NCBI RefSeq assembly: GCF_001761545.1
Contig: NZ_CP017326.1
Coordinates: 1,488,001-1,552,000, forward strand
Direction: 5' to 3'
Source: Weissella soli
GTDB taxonomy: Bacteria; Bacillota; Bacilli; Lactobacillales; Lactobacillaceae
DNA: 64,000 nt
Part shown: positions 1-10,500 of the stretch, piece after piece
Layout: every line of letters begins with the position of its first letter
Numbering within the stretch: position 1 is the first letter of the stretch
The notes under the pieces: generated by a model
The model's input: only the letters and a program-made list of their open reading frames with translations
The model's database searches: none
What the model was told of the DNA's origin: nothing
Made by a program: the position numbers and the translations under genes

Positions 1-994
1 TTAGGGTTTCTGCCAAATTACCAATCAACTGACGTTCAGGTGCAAAATTATTATCAATCTGAGCGGCCGCCGTGTCCAAAGCTACGATACGCAAGTTCTT
101 TTCTGCATTCCAATTACGAGGCTCATATTCAATCGCATCATACCCTAAAGTAATGACCAAATCTGATTGCTTTAACAAACGGTCTCCAACTTGATTACGG
201 AATAAGCCGATACGGCCAAAGAAAGCCTTATCTTCTAAATCACGACCAATGGCCCCGACTCCTTGAAATGTCTCAACAACTGGTAAGTTGGTTTCGTGGA
301 GCAATGTGTTCAAAGCAGCTACTGATTCATCATCAGAACCACGTTGCCCAACTAGGATAACTGGTAACTTAGCGGCTTTAATTTGTTCAGCCAACCACTT
401 AATATCCTGCAATGAAGCCGCCCCCATCCGTGGATCCTCGGCCTTTGGTAGCGCTTGTGCTCCTTCAGGCATCTCCGCATCATCTACGTCTTGTGGAATT
501 GAGACAAATGAAGCCCCTTTTTTCCCATCTTGAGCGGCCACAAAAGCATTCGCCAAAATTTCAGAAAGGTTGTTCTCATCTTGTACTTCAACCGCATATT
601 TTGTAATTGACTCAAACAATGCGACGGACTTGGTTGATTGATGTGTCAACCGGTAAAGATCTTTACGGGGGACTTGGCCACCCAACGCAACGACTGGGTC
701 ACCCTCGGCTGTAGCAGTCATTAGACCGGTTGCCAAGTTACCCACTCCAGGTCCAGAGGTCGCAATCACCACCCCAGGCTGCCGGGTGATGCGCGCAAAT
801 CCTTGTGCCATGAAGGCCGCATTTTGCTCGTGGCGCGTAACAATTAGCTTGGGTGACTTTTGATCTGCTGCTGGTAATTCCAATCGTTCAAACAACCGAT
901 CAATTTTCGCACCAGGCACACCAAAAACATAATTAACGCCATGGTTATTCAATGAGTCAACAATAATGTCAGCTCCAAACTTCTTCTTAGCCAT
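1..994 (-). CDS. alsS: Acetolactate synthase, catabolic type (partial, C-terminus outside window)
   Basis: ThDP-dependent enzyme that condenses two pyruvates to acetolactate, the first step to acetoin/diacetyl. The start codon is at 994 behind AAGGAAGCG; 331 codons are visible and the frame runs off the left edge. The N-terminal pyrimidine-binding domain shows YVFGVPGAKIDRLFE at about 22-36 and the RHEQNAA motif with the cofactor-activating Glu near residue 56, then TSGPGVGNLATGL. The stretch RLTHQSTKSVALFESITKY resembles catabolic AlsS rather than the biosynthetic IlvB. A terminator at 1111-1146 separates it from ftsH, so it should have its own promoter in 995-1110. Whether alsD follows cannot be seen. 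Confidence 0.9.
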   Translation of the reverse strand, partial: MAKKKFGADIIVDSLNNHGVNYVFGVPGAKIDRLFERLELPAADQKSPKLIVTRHEQNAAFMAQGFARITRQPGVVIATSGPGVGNLATGLMTATAEGDPVVALGGQVPRKDLYRLTHQSTKSVALFESITKYAVEVQDENNLSEILANAFVAAQDGKKGASFVSIPQDVDDAEMPEGAQALPKAEDPRMGAASLQDIKWLAEQIKAAKLPVILVGQRGSDDESVAALNTLLHETNLPVVETFQGVGAIGRDLEDKAFFGRIGLFRNQVGDRLLKQSDLVITLGYDAIEYEPRNWNAEKNLRIVALDTAAAQIDNNFAPERQLIGNLAETL

Positions 995-1110
995 TTTTTA
1001 CGCTTCCTTTTCTTATATTAATGCCTTTGATATTACCATAATTTAATGCGTGTTTGTAAAATAAAAGTCGACTTGATCAAGATATACAGCACTTTTGTTC
1101 ACTAACTAGC

Positions 1111-1146
1111 AAAAAAAGTGAGTAGACCAATGCAGTCTACTCACTA
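1111..1146 (-). terminator. Intrinsic terminator of ftsH
   Basis: Perfect 11-bp inverted repeat GTGAGTAGAC/GTCTACTCAC plus flanking A-T, followed on the minus strand by seven T. It lies just after the ftsH stop codon and isolates alsS. Confidence 0.85.
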
Positions 1147-1154
1147 TCTATTTT

Positions 1155-3230
1155 TTACTTATCTGAATGCGGTTCGAGCACTTCTGCCTTACCAGATTCA
1201 CGATGACCTTCAACTGATTCAGCAACCTTACGATTTGCTTCTTCAAGTGCTTGATCATAAGTCATTGGATCTGAGGCATAATCTCCCGTTCGACTATCCT
1301 TTGGCATTTCACCAGTTTCAAACAAACTTAAGATTTGCTTCTCATCCAACGTCTCGTACTTCAACAAGGCTTGCGCAATGGCTTCGTGCTTATCAGCATA
1401 CTCTACGATGATATCATGCGCCTTTTGATGACCTTCAGTCGTCAAACGACGAACTTCTTCATCAATCAAATGGGCGGTTTGATCTGAGTATGCTGGTGAT
1501 TCACCATATTGACGACCTAAGAATGGTTGACCACCACCCTCAAGCTGTACCATACCAAGCTTGTCAGACATTCCATACTCAGTAACCATTGAACGGGCAA
1601 TGCCAGTAGCTTGCTCAAAGTCGTTTGAAGCGCCTGATGATTGTTGGTTGAAAACAATTTCTTCCGCCGCACGACCACCCATCAAACCAGCGATTTGATC
1701 CATGGCGTCCGTTTTGTTCATCAGCATTTGATCCTCACGTGGCAACATGATGGCATAACCACCCGCACGACCACGCGGTACGATCGTAACTTTATGCACA
1801 ACGCGCGCATCATTTAATACCAGACCAACGATGGCATGACCAGCTTCGTGATAAGCAACTGTCTTACGTTCCTTTTCAGAAACGACCCGATCACGCTTAG
1901 CAGGTCCAGCAATCACGCGATCTTCTGCCTCATCAACGTCAACGGCTTCAATGGCAGACTTGTTTTGACGTGCAGCCAACAAAGCTGCTTCATTCAACAA
2001 GTTAGCTAAATCAGCACCAACAAAGCCAGGTGTTTGCTTAGCAATTTCTTTCAAATCCACATCAGCAGCCAAAGGCTTGTTTTTAGCATGGACATTCAAG
2101 ATAGCTTCACGACCCTTAACGTCAGGACGACCAACCAAAATCTTGCGATCAAAACGACCTGGACGGAGCAAGGCTGGATCCAAAACATCGGCACGGTTAG
2201 TAGCTGCCATCACAATGACACTTTCATTACCTTCGAAACCATCCATTTCAACCAACATCTGGTTCAAAGTTTGCTCACGTTCATCATGACCACCACCCAT
2301 GCCGGCGCCACGTTGGCGACCAACAGCATCAATTTCATCAATAAAGATGATTGATGGCGCAGTTTTCTTAGCGTTTTCAAACAAATCACGAACACGTGAT
2401 GCTCCAACACCGACGAACATTTCGACGAAATCAGAACCTGAAATTGAGTAGAATGGTACGCCAGCTTCACCAGCAACGGCGCGGGCAAGCAAGGTCTTAC
2501 CAGTTCCTGGAGGTCCTTCAAGAAGGACACCCTTTGGAATTTTAGCACCTAACTTAGTGAACTTGGCTGGATCCTTTAAGAATTCGACCACTTCGACCAA
2601 TTCTTGCTTTTCTTCTTCCGCACCAGCAACATCACCAAAACGAATCTTGTTATCTTCAGGATTAGATGGTTTAGCCTTTGATTTACCAAAGCCCATCATG
2701 CCCCCAGCACCGTTACCGCCACCGTTACGCATGCCACCCATCATCAAGTAGAAGAATCCAATCATCAATAACACTGGTACCAATGTCACAAGGACACTAC
2801 CCCACATATTTGATGATTCAGGCTTCGTTGTGATGTCAGTATTAGTCTTCGCTGCAGCTGTTTGAATCTCTTCAACTACTGGATCATTAGACAATACTTG
2901 TGTGGTAAATGTTGTTACCTTTGTCGTTTTTGAACCAGAAATCTTAGCTAACAAGTCTTCACTTGAAGAGTCAGATGTCTGAGCCTTACGATATGTTCCC
3001 GTAATGTCATATACTCCGGCACCCGGTTGAATTTCGATTGATTTAATTTGCTTGTCCTTCATCTGAGTAATAAATTCAGAAGTTGTGACTTTCTTGACGC
3101 TCGTAGATTGTGTCGGTCCAGCGAACCAATACACTAATCCTAAAATCGCCAAAATCACAATCACGTAGAACAAGCTATTGCGCACGAAATTATTCCCGTT
3201 GCCGCCATTACCATTCGGACGATTGTTCAT
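1155..3230 (-). CDS. ftsH: ATP-dependent zinc metalloprotease FtsH
   Basis: Membrane-bound AAA+ protease that degrades misfolded and regulatory membrane proteins. 691 aa, normal length. Two membrane segments (about 20-37 and 143-165) flank an external domain; a Gly/Asn-rich linker follows. Walker A GPPGTGKT is at 239-246, Walker B IIFIDEID at 294-301, the second region of homology with [19 protein letters not shown] at about 343-361, and the zinc site HEAGH at 461-465. The acidic tail is typical. The start is fixed by GGTAGGAGGAATAG ahead of the ATG. It is the last gene of the tilS-hpt-ftsH block conserved in Firmicutes, but has its own extended -10 promoter about 130 bp upstream. Confidence 0.98.
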   Translation of the reverse strand: MNNRPNGNGGNGNNFVRNSLFYVIVILAILGLVYWFAGPTQSTSVKKVTTSEFITQMKDKQIKSIEIQPGAGVYDITGTYRKAQTSDSSSEDLLAKISGSKTTKVTTFTTQVLSNDPVVEEIQTAAAKTNTDITTKPESSNMWGSVLVTLVPVLLMIGFFYLMMGGMRNGGGNGAGGMMGFGKSKAKPSNPEDNKIRFGDVAGAEEEKQELVEVVEFLKDPAKFTKLGAKIPKGVLLEGPPGTGKTLLARAVAGEAGVPFYSISGSDFVEMFVGVGASRVRDLFENAKKTAPSIIFIDEIDAVGRQRGAGMGGGHDEREQTLNQMLVEMDGFEGNESVIVMAATNRADVLDPALLRPGRFDRKILVGRPDVKGREAILNVHAKNKPLAADVDLKEIAKQTPGFVGADLANLLNEAALLAARQNKSAIEAVDVDEAEDRVIAGPAKRDRVVSEKERKTVAYHEAGHAIVGLVLNDARVVHKVTIVPRGRAGGYAIMLPREDQMLMNKTDAMDQIAGLMGGRAAEEIVFNQQSSGASNDFEQATGIARSMVTEYGMSDKLGMVQLEGGGQPFLGRQYGESPAYSDQTAHLIDEEVRRLTTEGHQKAHDIIVEYADKHEAIAQALLKYETLDEKQILSLFETGEMPKDSRTGDYASDPMTYDQALEEANRKVAESVEGHRESGKAEVLEPHSDK

Positions 3231-3358
3231 CTATTCCTCCTACCGGACATGTCTTGAAGCAGACTATACTAGATCCCTACAATCTAGCCTAGTTCCTTCA
3301 ATAAATGGCCTTGTTAATTAAGCCATTTGCAATCTTGCACATGCACTCAATGTATCCT

Positions 3359-3367
3359 ATTATATCA
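3359..3367 (-). promoter_or_regulatory. Extended -10 promoter for ftsH
   Basis: Minus-strand TGATATAAT fits the TGnTATAAT extended -10 consensus; no good -35 is visible. It lies in the hpt-ftsH gap and implies a leader of about 120 nt containing an AAATGGC/GCCATTT inverted repeat. No CtsR or CIRCE element was seen. Confidence 0.55.
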
Positions 3368-3398
3368 AATTTTGCTCACATTAATACCAAACTAAGCA

Positions 3399-3986
3399 TT
3401 AGTGTTCTGGTGTAATATCCACAACATCTTGATGCTCTGGGGCGTATACTTCAAGCTTCAAGACACCAACATATGGCAAGTTGCGATACAAGTCCTTATA
3501 GTCCAGACCATAACCCACCACAAATTCCTTTGGCACATCGAAACCAATGTAATCAACATTAGCCTCAACCACACGACCATCCTTCTTATCTAAAAGGCTA
3601 GCCACCTTAACACTCTTAGCACCACGCTCCATCAACATATCAAGCATAAAGCGAAGTGAACGACCAGTGTCCACGATATCTTCCATAATGATGATATCAC
3701 GTCCCTTAATATCAGATGTAATATCTGTCACCAGCTTGACTTCACCTGAACTAGCCACGCCACCATTGTAGCTTGATACGTTAATAAATTCGACTTCTGA
3801 ATATTGCATGTGACGCATGACGTCAACCGTCCACAACGCTGCTCCCTTGAGAACGGAAAGGATGATTGGCGTACGTCCCTCATAGTCACGAGCCAATTCC
3901 TCGCCGATACGTTTAGCTGCTGCGGCAATATCTTCAGCGCTATACAATACGCGTTCAATATCATTATTCATGTCCCATTGGCTCAT
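3399..3986 (-). CDS. hpt: Hypoxanthine phosphoribosyltransferase
   Basis: Purine salvage enzyme converting hypoxanthine/guanine and PRPP to IMP/GMP in the cytoplasm. 195 aa from the ATG at 3986, which has AAGGAGAAATTTAAC upstream; the frame stays open 51 codons further but that extension overlaps tilS, has no ribosome site and no family similarity. The PRPP loop EDIVDTGRS is at 102-110, and the SVLKGA segment at about 44-49 and the C-terminal VPKEFVVGYGLDYKDLYRN are family hallmarks. It sits 70 bp after tilS, as in Bacillus, where TilS and HprT are neighbours. The protein is normal length with no missing residue. Confidence 0.97.
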   Translation of the reverse strand: MSQWDMNNDIERVLYSAEDIAAAAKRIGEELARDYEGRTPIILSVLKGAALWTVDVMRHMQYSEVEFINVSSYNGGVASSGEVKLVTDITSDIKGRDIIIMEDIVDTGRSLRFMLDMLMERGAKSVKVASLLDKKDGRVVEANVDYIGFDVPKEFVVGYGLDYKDLYRNLPYVGVLKLEVYAPEHQDVVDITPEH

Positions 3987-4056
3987 GTTAAATTTCTCCT
4001 TCAATATATACACAAAGTTAAGTTTAGCATGAAATGCATCGTTTATTAAGTCATTA

Positions 4057-5031
4057 TTAATAATGTTTAACGAATAAATGACTTTTTTCACGCACAAGTT
4101 GCAACCCAGCTTCCAGATTAACCGTCCCTTGTGCGACACTCCTATTTTGCATGAGTTGAATCACTTGTTGTAACTGCCGGTCTTTCACTACATAAACGTG
4201 CTGCTTTTCCAACCAACTTTGCAAAATCAACAACACTTGGTTTTCTGGTTGCTGCCAGTCAAATTGTCCCGCGTCGATTTCGACCATCCCCCGCGAGATT
4301 CCTTGTTGGGCTAATGCAATCATCCCGGTTAATTGATCAGCAGAATCAATAATATGATCACTCACTGCTGAATTGATTTGCCGCATTTCAGGCAAAATCA
4401 CTCGCCGAATGCGATTACGCGCATAATGCAGATCGGCATTCGTACTATCTTCAATCCAATGCGTAATTGGTTGGGCAACAATGTTTGGCAGTTCATGCTT
4501 TGCCAACTGGAGCAGTGGTCGGACAATCGTCAACCCATTCCACGTTATCGTTGGTGTCATCCCAGCTAACTGGGCCAAACGACTGCCTCTAATTAATTTA
4601 AACAAGATGGTTTCTGCCTGATCGTCACGATGATGGGCCGTAATAACCTTACTTGCTTTCCATAGGTCTGCATAGCGTTGCAAGATTTCATACCGTCGCT
4701 CCCGCGCAAGGCCTTCCACCCCACTCGTTGGTACCTCATCCCAATCCATCTGGGCCATCATAATATTTTCAAAGCGTTGGCCATGTGTCGCAAGCCAATC
4801 CGCAACAAATGCCTCTTCCATATCGGCATCCGAACGTAGTCCATGATTGATGTACACCAAGCTGACCCGTGGCTGCAAATCAACTGGTAAGCTACCATCC
4901 GTCAACCAAGTTGCTAGATGCAATGAATCATAGCCACCAGAAAACGCGACAACCACATGATCAGACGCTGAAAAAAGTTGGTTTTCACGGATATATTTAA
5001 TCAACTTAAGCGCAATCTGATTAACTTTCAT
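4057..5031 (-). CDS. tilS: tRNA(Ile)-lysidine synthase, short form
   Basis: N-type PP-loop ATPase that converts C34 of the CAU-anticodon tRNA(Ile) to lysidine, making it read AUA. 324 aa; the P-loop SGGYDS is at 31-36 and the HHRDDQAET motif, which contacts tRNA in the family, is at about 134-142. Most Firmicutes TilS proteins are around 420-470 aa with a C-terminal substrate-binding domain; this one ends near the SVAQGTVNLEAGLQLVREK segment and resembles the short Aquifex form. The sequence after the stop does not continue the family in another frame, so it looks naturally short, not frameshifted. Start supported by GTAAAGGAAG upstream. Confidence 0.93.
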   Translation of the reverse strand: MKVNQIALKLIKYIRENQLFSASDHVVVAFSGGYDSLHLATWLTDGSLPVDLQPRVSLVYINHGLRSDADMEEAFVADWLATHGQRFENIMMAQMDWDEVPTSGVEGLARERRYEILQRYADLWKASKVITAHHRDDQAETILFKLIRGSRLAQLAGMTPTITWNGLTIVRPLLQLAKHELPNIVAQPITHWIEDSTNADLHYARNRIRRVILPEMRQINSAVSDHIIDSADQLTGMIALAQQGISRGMVEIDAGQFDWQQPENQVLLILQSWLEKQHVYVVKDRQLQQVIQLMQNRSVAQGTVNLEAGLQLVREKSHLFVKHY

Positions 5032-5097
5032 CTGCTGCTTCCTTTACAAAATCACTAGGGATCATACCCGTGTCTCACCAATACCATCATTAATTTA

Positions 5098-5130
5098 CAA
5101 AAAACTGCCGAAGCAATTACGCCTCAGCAG
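5098..5130 (-). terminator. Intrinsic terminator after divIC
   Basis: On the minus strand CTGCTGAGGC and GCTTCGGCAG pair over 10 bp (with G-T wobbles) across a six-base loop and are followed by six or more T. Confidence 0.8.
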
Positions 5131-5134
5131 TTTT

Positions 5135-5506
5135 TTAGTCGCTTGAAGAATCAGTGATGTTAAAGACGGTCTCACCATTCTTTGTATACATGTAACGCTG
5201 ACGAATCAACTTTTCCACGTAATCATCATCCTTCAAATTCTGTTTTTCTTGCTTTAGCTGAGCATTTTCTTTCTTCACCTTAGCCAAAACCTTCTGCTGC
5301 TGACGAACACTCGCCTGTGCCTCATGTAATTTCGGAACCTGTAAGCCAACGGCAAGCACGCCCAATACAAACGCAACAGCCATCACGATGATAACCCTAC
5401 GGTGGCGGCGCTTGTAAACACGACGTTCATACTTAGCTCGTGGTGCATCATAACTTTCGACGATTTCGTCATTGATATTCACAATGTTATTAGGTCGTTT
5501 AGCCAT
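5135..5506 (-). CDS. divIC: Septum formation initiator DivIC
   Basis: Bitopic division protein that forms a complex with DivIB and FtsL at the septum. 123 aa: cytoplasmic basic N-terminus with RRVYKRRHRR (28-37), one membrane segment at about 38-55, then a coiled coil (about 60-95, rich in Q, K, E and heptad L/V) and a short C-terminal domain with YVEKLIRQRYMYTKNGE typical of DivIC. Length is normal. The neighbourhood (rqcP upstream, tilS downstream) matches the Bacillus yabO-divIC-tilS order, though the S1-domain gene yabR is absent here. An AGGGGG-type site precedes the ATG. Confidence 0.93.
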   Translation of the reverse strand: MAKRPNNIVNINDEIVESYDAPRAKYERRVYKRRHRRVIIVMAVAFVLGVLAVGLQVPKLHEAQASVRQQQKVLAKVKKENAQLKQEKQNLKDDDYVEKLIRQRYMYTKNGETVFNITDSSSD

Positions 5507-5683
5507 AATACACCCCCTTCTGCCCTTTACTTTTCCTACTTTACGCCAAAAACAAGGTGGGTCGAGTTTTTTAAAAAGCTCTTAACTTTTTTATATAAAA
5601 AAGTAACGATGCGTTATAAAAAATGCTAAAACCAAAGCTTTTTCCCAATTAAATACCGTGACTAACCGTAGCCAGCACCGATA

Positions 5684-5962
5684 TTATTCTGGATCATCGG
5701 CATAATTGGTCTCGTAAGTTTCACTCACGATACTATACATGTGTTCAGCGGCTTCCTTTTTAGTCGTTTCAACAATGCGTTCAATCTTAACTACCAATGT
5801 CTTATTACCAAAACGAATTGTCAGATCATCCCCAACTTTAACATCCGCCGATGACTTCGCCGTCTTACCATTAATATCAATACGCCCTTGGTCAGAAATT
5901 TCCTTAGCAATCGTGCGTCGTTTGATCAAACGTGAAACCTTCAAATACTTATCTAATCGCAT
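5684..5962 (-). CDS. rqcP: S4-domain RNA-binding protein RqcP (YabO)
   Basis: Small S4 protein; the Bacillus orthologue YabO/RqcP works in ribosome-associated quality control, stabilising the peptidyl-tRNA during alanine tailing on split 50S subunits. 92 aa with the S4 motif [21 protein letters not shown] at the start and [18 protein letters not shown] in the middle; the C-terminus is acidic. Its start codon overlaps the stop of the upstream flippase gene by one base (TAATG), which suggests translational coupling. Assignment to RqcP rather than Hsp15 rests on position between the yabM-like gene and divIC. Confidence 0.88.
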   Translation of the reverse strand: MRLDKYLKVSRLIKRRTIAKEISDQGRIDINGKTAKSSADVKVGDDLTIRFGNKTLVVKIERIVETTKKEAAEHMYSIVSETYETNYADDPE

Positions 5963-7539
5963 TATTTTCCTCTTTCAACTAACAGCTGGTAGATTTGATC
6001 ACCTTTAGGTAATAATAACCACTCTGCCGGTGTCAATAATTCAAACTTCACTAATAAGGTGACAAACACCCCACCACCCGCAAAAGTACCTAGCAGGGTG
6101 GTTACTAGACTGGCCATGCGTGAAGTTCCCAGTAACCAGTCACCTAAGCTTGTTCCAATTATAGCAAAAATTATCAACATCACGAGGCTTATTACCACTT
6201 TAGTTACCCAGGTGCCAGGCAAAGCGCCGCGCCAGCTCAGATTAGGCATACGATAGATCGTGTACACCATAAGCGGCAAAATTGCGATAATTGTGGCGAT
6301 ACTGGCACCGGCAACACCCCACCAGGCAACTAAATCACTGTTCAGTAGATATTTGATAACTAGTGCCATCCCAATCCAAAACATCAAACCACGGGTACGA
6401 TCAACACTTTGTAAAACACTGCTTAATAATAAAATGATCGTCGCAGGTAAAATTAATACGACATACCACGCTAAGGCGATACTTCCCTCACGCGAGCTAA
6501 ATAACATCTGATTCATTTGTGGCATAATAGCAATCATACCGCACATCGTGGCACTGGCGACGAGCACCGTTACCCGTAATGCACTTCGAAAATCATGCTG
6601 GAACTCATGGTCTTGCTGGCGTAGATGATAGGTCCGTAACGCCGGTAGTAATGATGCACTGACGCTGGTTGCTAACACCATCCCCAACTGTAACATTGGT
6701 TGACCACGATCATACACTCCTTTAAGTGCCTCCGCTGTCTCAACTGAGAGCCCCTGTGCCACTAAGGCTACCTTCAAGGTCATTGAATCCATTAATTGTA
6801 ACAATACCAATAACATTGCTAGTAATGTTATTAGCCCACCTTCACGGAAAAAACGGCGTCCTAATTGCCACCAGCTAGGCAACTGATCTACTTTACCAAT
6901 TTTCCCTGACCAGATTGCAACCAACACTCGCCACAATAAAACAATGGCAAAAACAGCCGCAATTGGCGCACCAGCCATAGCCCAGGCACCCATTTTATAA
7001 ACCGACCAGTGCCCTTGGACTGCAACTAGAGCTATCGTGAGGATGACGATAACGCGAATTACTTGCTCCACTACCTGTGACAGCGCCGTGGGAAGCATAT
7101 TCAAATAACCTTGTGAATACCCCCGACTAATCGATAGCAATGGCATACACAAGTACAGCCAAGCCACCGCTTGAATCACTGGTGCTAAACGTTTGTCACC
7201 ACCAAGCAATCCAGCCATGGGCGTTGCGCCAAAGAAAAGCAAGGCAAACATAAGTATCCCAACAATACCAAAAATAATGAAAAGCCGGCGTGCGACCGCT
7301 TTGGCATGCACTTCATCAGGTTGTTCGATAATAATTTTCGAAACAAAGACCGGCCACCCGCTCAGGGCCAGCACGACCGCAATCCCATATAACGGATAAA
7401 CTTGTTGATAGACATAAAATCCTGTATTACCAACAATATTTTGAAATGGCACCCGGTAGATTGCACTGAACAATTTCGCGATAAATCCCGAAAGCGCTAA
7501 AATACCAGTCCCGGCCATCACATTATGCGTCACCTTCAT
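5962..7539 (-). CDS. Polysaccharide/lipid flippase of the MOP superfamily (YabM/SpoVB type)
   Basis: Predicted inner-membrane flippase of lipid-linked oligosaccharide or peptidoglycan precursors. 525 aa with roughly 14 hydrophobic segments; the N-terminal [20 protein letters not shown] and QQVYPLYGI are typical of the SpoVB/YabM group of MOP exporters. The start at 7539 is chosen over an in-frame start at 7563 because GGAGGAAGAGACCG lies directly upstream. The gene overlaps the mfd stop by 17 bp, so it is translated from an mfd message. The substrate is not shown by the sequence; the Bacillus neighbour relationship (mfd, yabM, yabO) supports orthology but not a function. The MazG gene yabN that follows yabM in Bacillus is missing. 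Confidence 0.88.
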   Translation of the reverse strand: MKVTHNVMAGTGILALSGFIAKLFSAIYRVPFQNIVGNTGFYVYQQVYPLYGIAVVLALSGWPVFVSKIIIEQPDEVHAKAVARRLFIIFGIVGILMFALLFFGATPMAGLLGGDKRLAPVIQAVAWLYLCMPLLSISRGYSQGYLNMLPTALSQVVEQVIRVIVILTIALVAVQGHWSVYKMGAWAMAGAPIAAVFAIVLLWRVLVAIWSGKIGKVDQLPSWWQLGRRFFREGGLITLLAMLLVLLQLMDSMTLKVALVAQGLSVETAEALKGVYDRGQPMLQLGMVLATSVSASLLPALRTYHLRQQDHEFQHDFRSALRVTVLVASATMCGMIAIMPQMNQMLFSSREGSIALAWYVVLILPATIILLLSSVLQSVDRTRGLMFWIGMALVIKYLLNSDLVAWWGVAGASIATIIAILPLMVYTIYRMPNLSWRGALPGTWVTKVVISLVMLIIFAIIGTSLGDWLLGTSRMASLVTTLLGTFAGGGVFVTLLVKFELLTPAEWLLLPKGDQIYQLLVERGK

Positions 7540-10500
7540 CGGTCTCTTCCTCCGCTGGCACAAAGCTTGCTACAAATGTCTGTACCCCATTTAACCAAGT
7601 ATCAACCGTCATTTTAGGCTGGATCACTAAATCAATCTGCACCGGACTGGCACTCACCGCGGAACCACGTAACCCCGATGGCTTTAAGGCCGCTAACCAA
7701 TCAACATCAGCTAATTGCGCCTTTTCGGCAAACTTAACATGCAATAAGGCGGGTATTTTGAAATCCTGCTTAATACTAATGATATTAGCCCGATCCGCGA
7801 GACTCTTTATATATGAAACAACTAATAAGCGGTTGACTTCGGCGGGTAACTCACCAAAGCGATCGATCATATCAGCCGCTAATGCATCAAATTCTGCCGG
7901 CTTAGTTGCTTTACGGATTTGTTGATACAAATCAATCTTTTGCGGTCCGGCTGGGACATAATCACTTGGCAAATAAGCTTCAACTTGCAAATCAAGTTCA
8001 GCATCGGTGAGCATCTGACGCTTGGTCTTACCCTGCTTCAGAGCGACCGCTTCTTGCAGCATCTTCGTGTACAAGTCATATCCAACTGAATTAATGAAGC
8101 CATGTTGTGACTGCCCTAATAAATCACCTGCGCCACGAATAGAAAGATCGCGCATCGCAATTTTGAAACCTGAGCCAAGCTCAGTGAAATCACGAATTGC
8201 CGACAGCCTTTTTTCACTTTCCTCACTGAGTGACCTATTTCCTGGATACATAAAGTAAGCATACGCAATATTATTCGAACGGCCGACCCGACCACGGAGC
8301 TGATATAGCTGCGCCAGTCCCATGTGGTCGGCATTTTCAACCAACAAGGTATTCGCATTTGGGATATCGACACCAGTCTCGATAATCGTGGTGGTCACCA
8401 ACACATCGTATTCGCCGTTAATAAAGTCAACCAAAACACCTTCTAATTGCACTTCAGACATTTGTCCATGCACATAGCCCACCCGTGCTTCTGGCACCAA
8501 TGATTCGACATAGCTCACGACTTGTTCCATATCCTCTACACGGTTATGCAAATAGTACGTTTGACCACCACGGGCCATTTCGCGTTCGATTGCAGTGGCA
8601 ATTGCGCGACCGTTTTGTTCAATCACATATGTTTGAATTGGGTAACGATTAGCTGGGGGGGTTTCAATGACTGATAAGTCACGCGCCCCGACCATCGCCA
8701 TATTCAATGTGCGTGGAATCGGTGTTGCTGTCAGAGTTAAAACATCAACTTCCGTTTGGAGCTGTTTCAAACGCTCTTTATGTTTGACACCAAAGCGTTG
8801 CTCCTCATCAATAATCAATAGCCCAAGATCGGCAAATTCGATACCCTTACCAAGTAATTTATGTGTTCCCACAACAAAATCTACTTGATGATTCTTCAAA
8901 TCTGCCAGAATTTGTTTCGTTTGTTTGGCCGTTTGGAAACGGGATAGCATCGCAATACGCACCCCGAAATCGGCAAACCGTGCCACCATTGAGTCATAAT
9001 GCTGTTGCGCCAAGATCGTCGTGGGAACCAAAATTGCAACCTGTTTATTTTCATGCACGGCTTTGAAAGCGGCGCGAAAAGCTACTTCTGTTTTACCAAA
9101 CCCGACATCCCCCACCAACAAACGATCCATGGGTTGCCTTTTCTCCATATCAGCTTTAATCTCGGCCGTTGACCGAATCTGATCAGGCGTCTCGGGATAA
9201 GGAAAAGCCTCCTCAAATTGACGAATAGTGTCATCATCTGGCGCATACGCATATCCTTGGCGCATTTCACGTTCTGCATATAGTTGAATCAATTCATCCG
9301 CAATGTCTGCAACCTTTTTGGCCACCTTGGCACGTGTTCGAGCCCATTGTGGACTACCCAACTTATTGATTTTCGGCGCCTTTTCAGCGGCACCAACATA
9401 TTTTTGGACCAAATCTAGCTGTGTCACTGGAATGAAGATTTTAGCACCCTCTTGGTATGAAATCGTGATGTAGTCTTGCTTCACACCACGATGATCAATC
9501 GTTTGCATGCCTTCATACACACCAATACCATGATTAACATGGACGACGTAATCACCCGGATTCAATTCATTGTAACTACGCAACCGTTCCGCGTTACTCA
9601 ACAACTGACGTCGCGGTGCTTTCTTGCGCACCTGCTGGAATAATTCATGCTCCGTGAGCACCACTAAATTTAATGCGGGCAATTCAAACCCCGCACTGAG
9701 CTGCATGGTTGTGATTTGCGTACGGCCGACAACCAATTGATCTGTGGATACCGTATTTACTTTGATACTAAAGTCGCTAAATGTCGCCGTGAGTTTTTCA
9801 GTCCGTTCAACCGTATTAGCTAAAAAGACCACCGTTTGATTTTGCGTCTGCCAACGTTGTACTTCACCTTTTAACAATGGTATCTGACCGAAGAATTGTT
9901 GCGTTGGTCGCACCACGACATTCGTAATACTCGTTTGCCGTAAATTACCAATCCCTCGTTGAAGAGGTGAAGCCACGATACTAGCATGCGCATCGGTGCG
10001 TGCTAGCTCAGTAATTTTCACCCCCAAGTCCATCGTATCCAACACAGTCGCTTCTTCTAGATGGCGACTCCACCACTCGCCGTTATCTAACTCGGCTTGT
10101 GCTGCATTCTCCAACATACGAGGATAATCATCATAGACAACCACACCATGTTCTGGTAAATAATCCAGTAATGTCGCGGGGTTAGCGTACAACAAGTGTA
10201 AATAGCTGCGAATTTCCGGCAGTAATTGACCTTCTGCTAACAAATTTAGCATTGGGGTAAAAGCTTCTGTTAAATGGCGCTTGGCAGCCCCCTCAAGCTT
10301 GTCCCGACGCACTGTCATTGCCTGTTCCAAACGTAACACCGCGCCGTCAATCTCAGCTGGATCGAGCACTAAATCAGTGACTGGTAAAATTTCCAATTCA
10401 TCCAACTCTGCCAAACTATGCTGGTCACTAGCATCAAAAAAGCGCATCGTGTCCAAATCCGTATCAAAGAAGTCTAACCGTACTGGATTTTCTTGATTCA

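Noticed and set aside
288-606. Two plus-strand frames opposite alsS
   Set aside because: They are antisense to a clear coding sequence, without ribosome sites or protein-like composition.
1081-1100. Palindrome CTTGATCAAG near 1073-1082
   Set aside because: Short 10-bp palindrome likely by chance; no known regulator assigned and only weak promoter boxes around.
3987-4139. 51-residue N-terminal extension of hpt
   Set aside because: It overlaps tilS, lacks a ribosome site and has no similarity to the family; AAGGAG precedes the internal ATG.
8116-9279. Shadow frames inside mfd
   Set aside because: mfd is intact throughout, with all helicase motifs in one frame.
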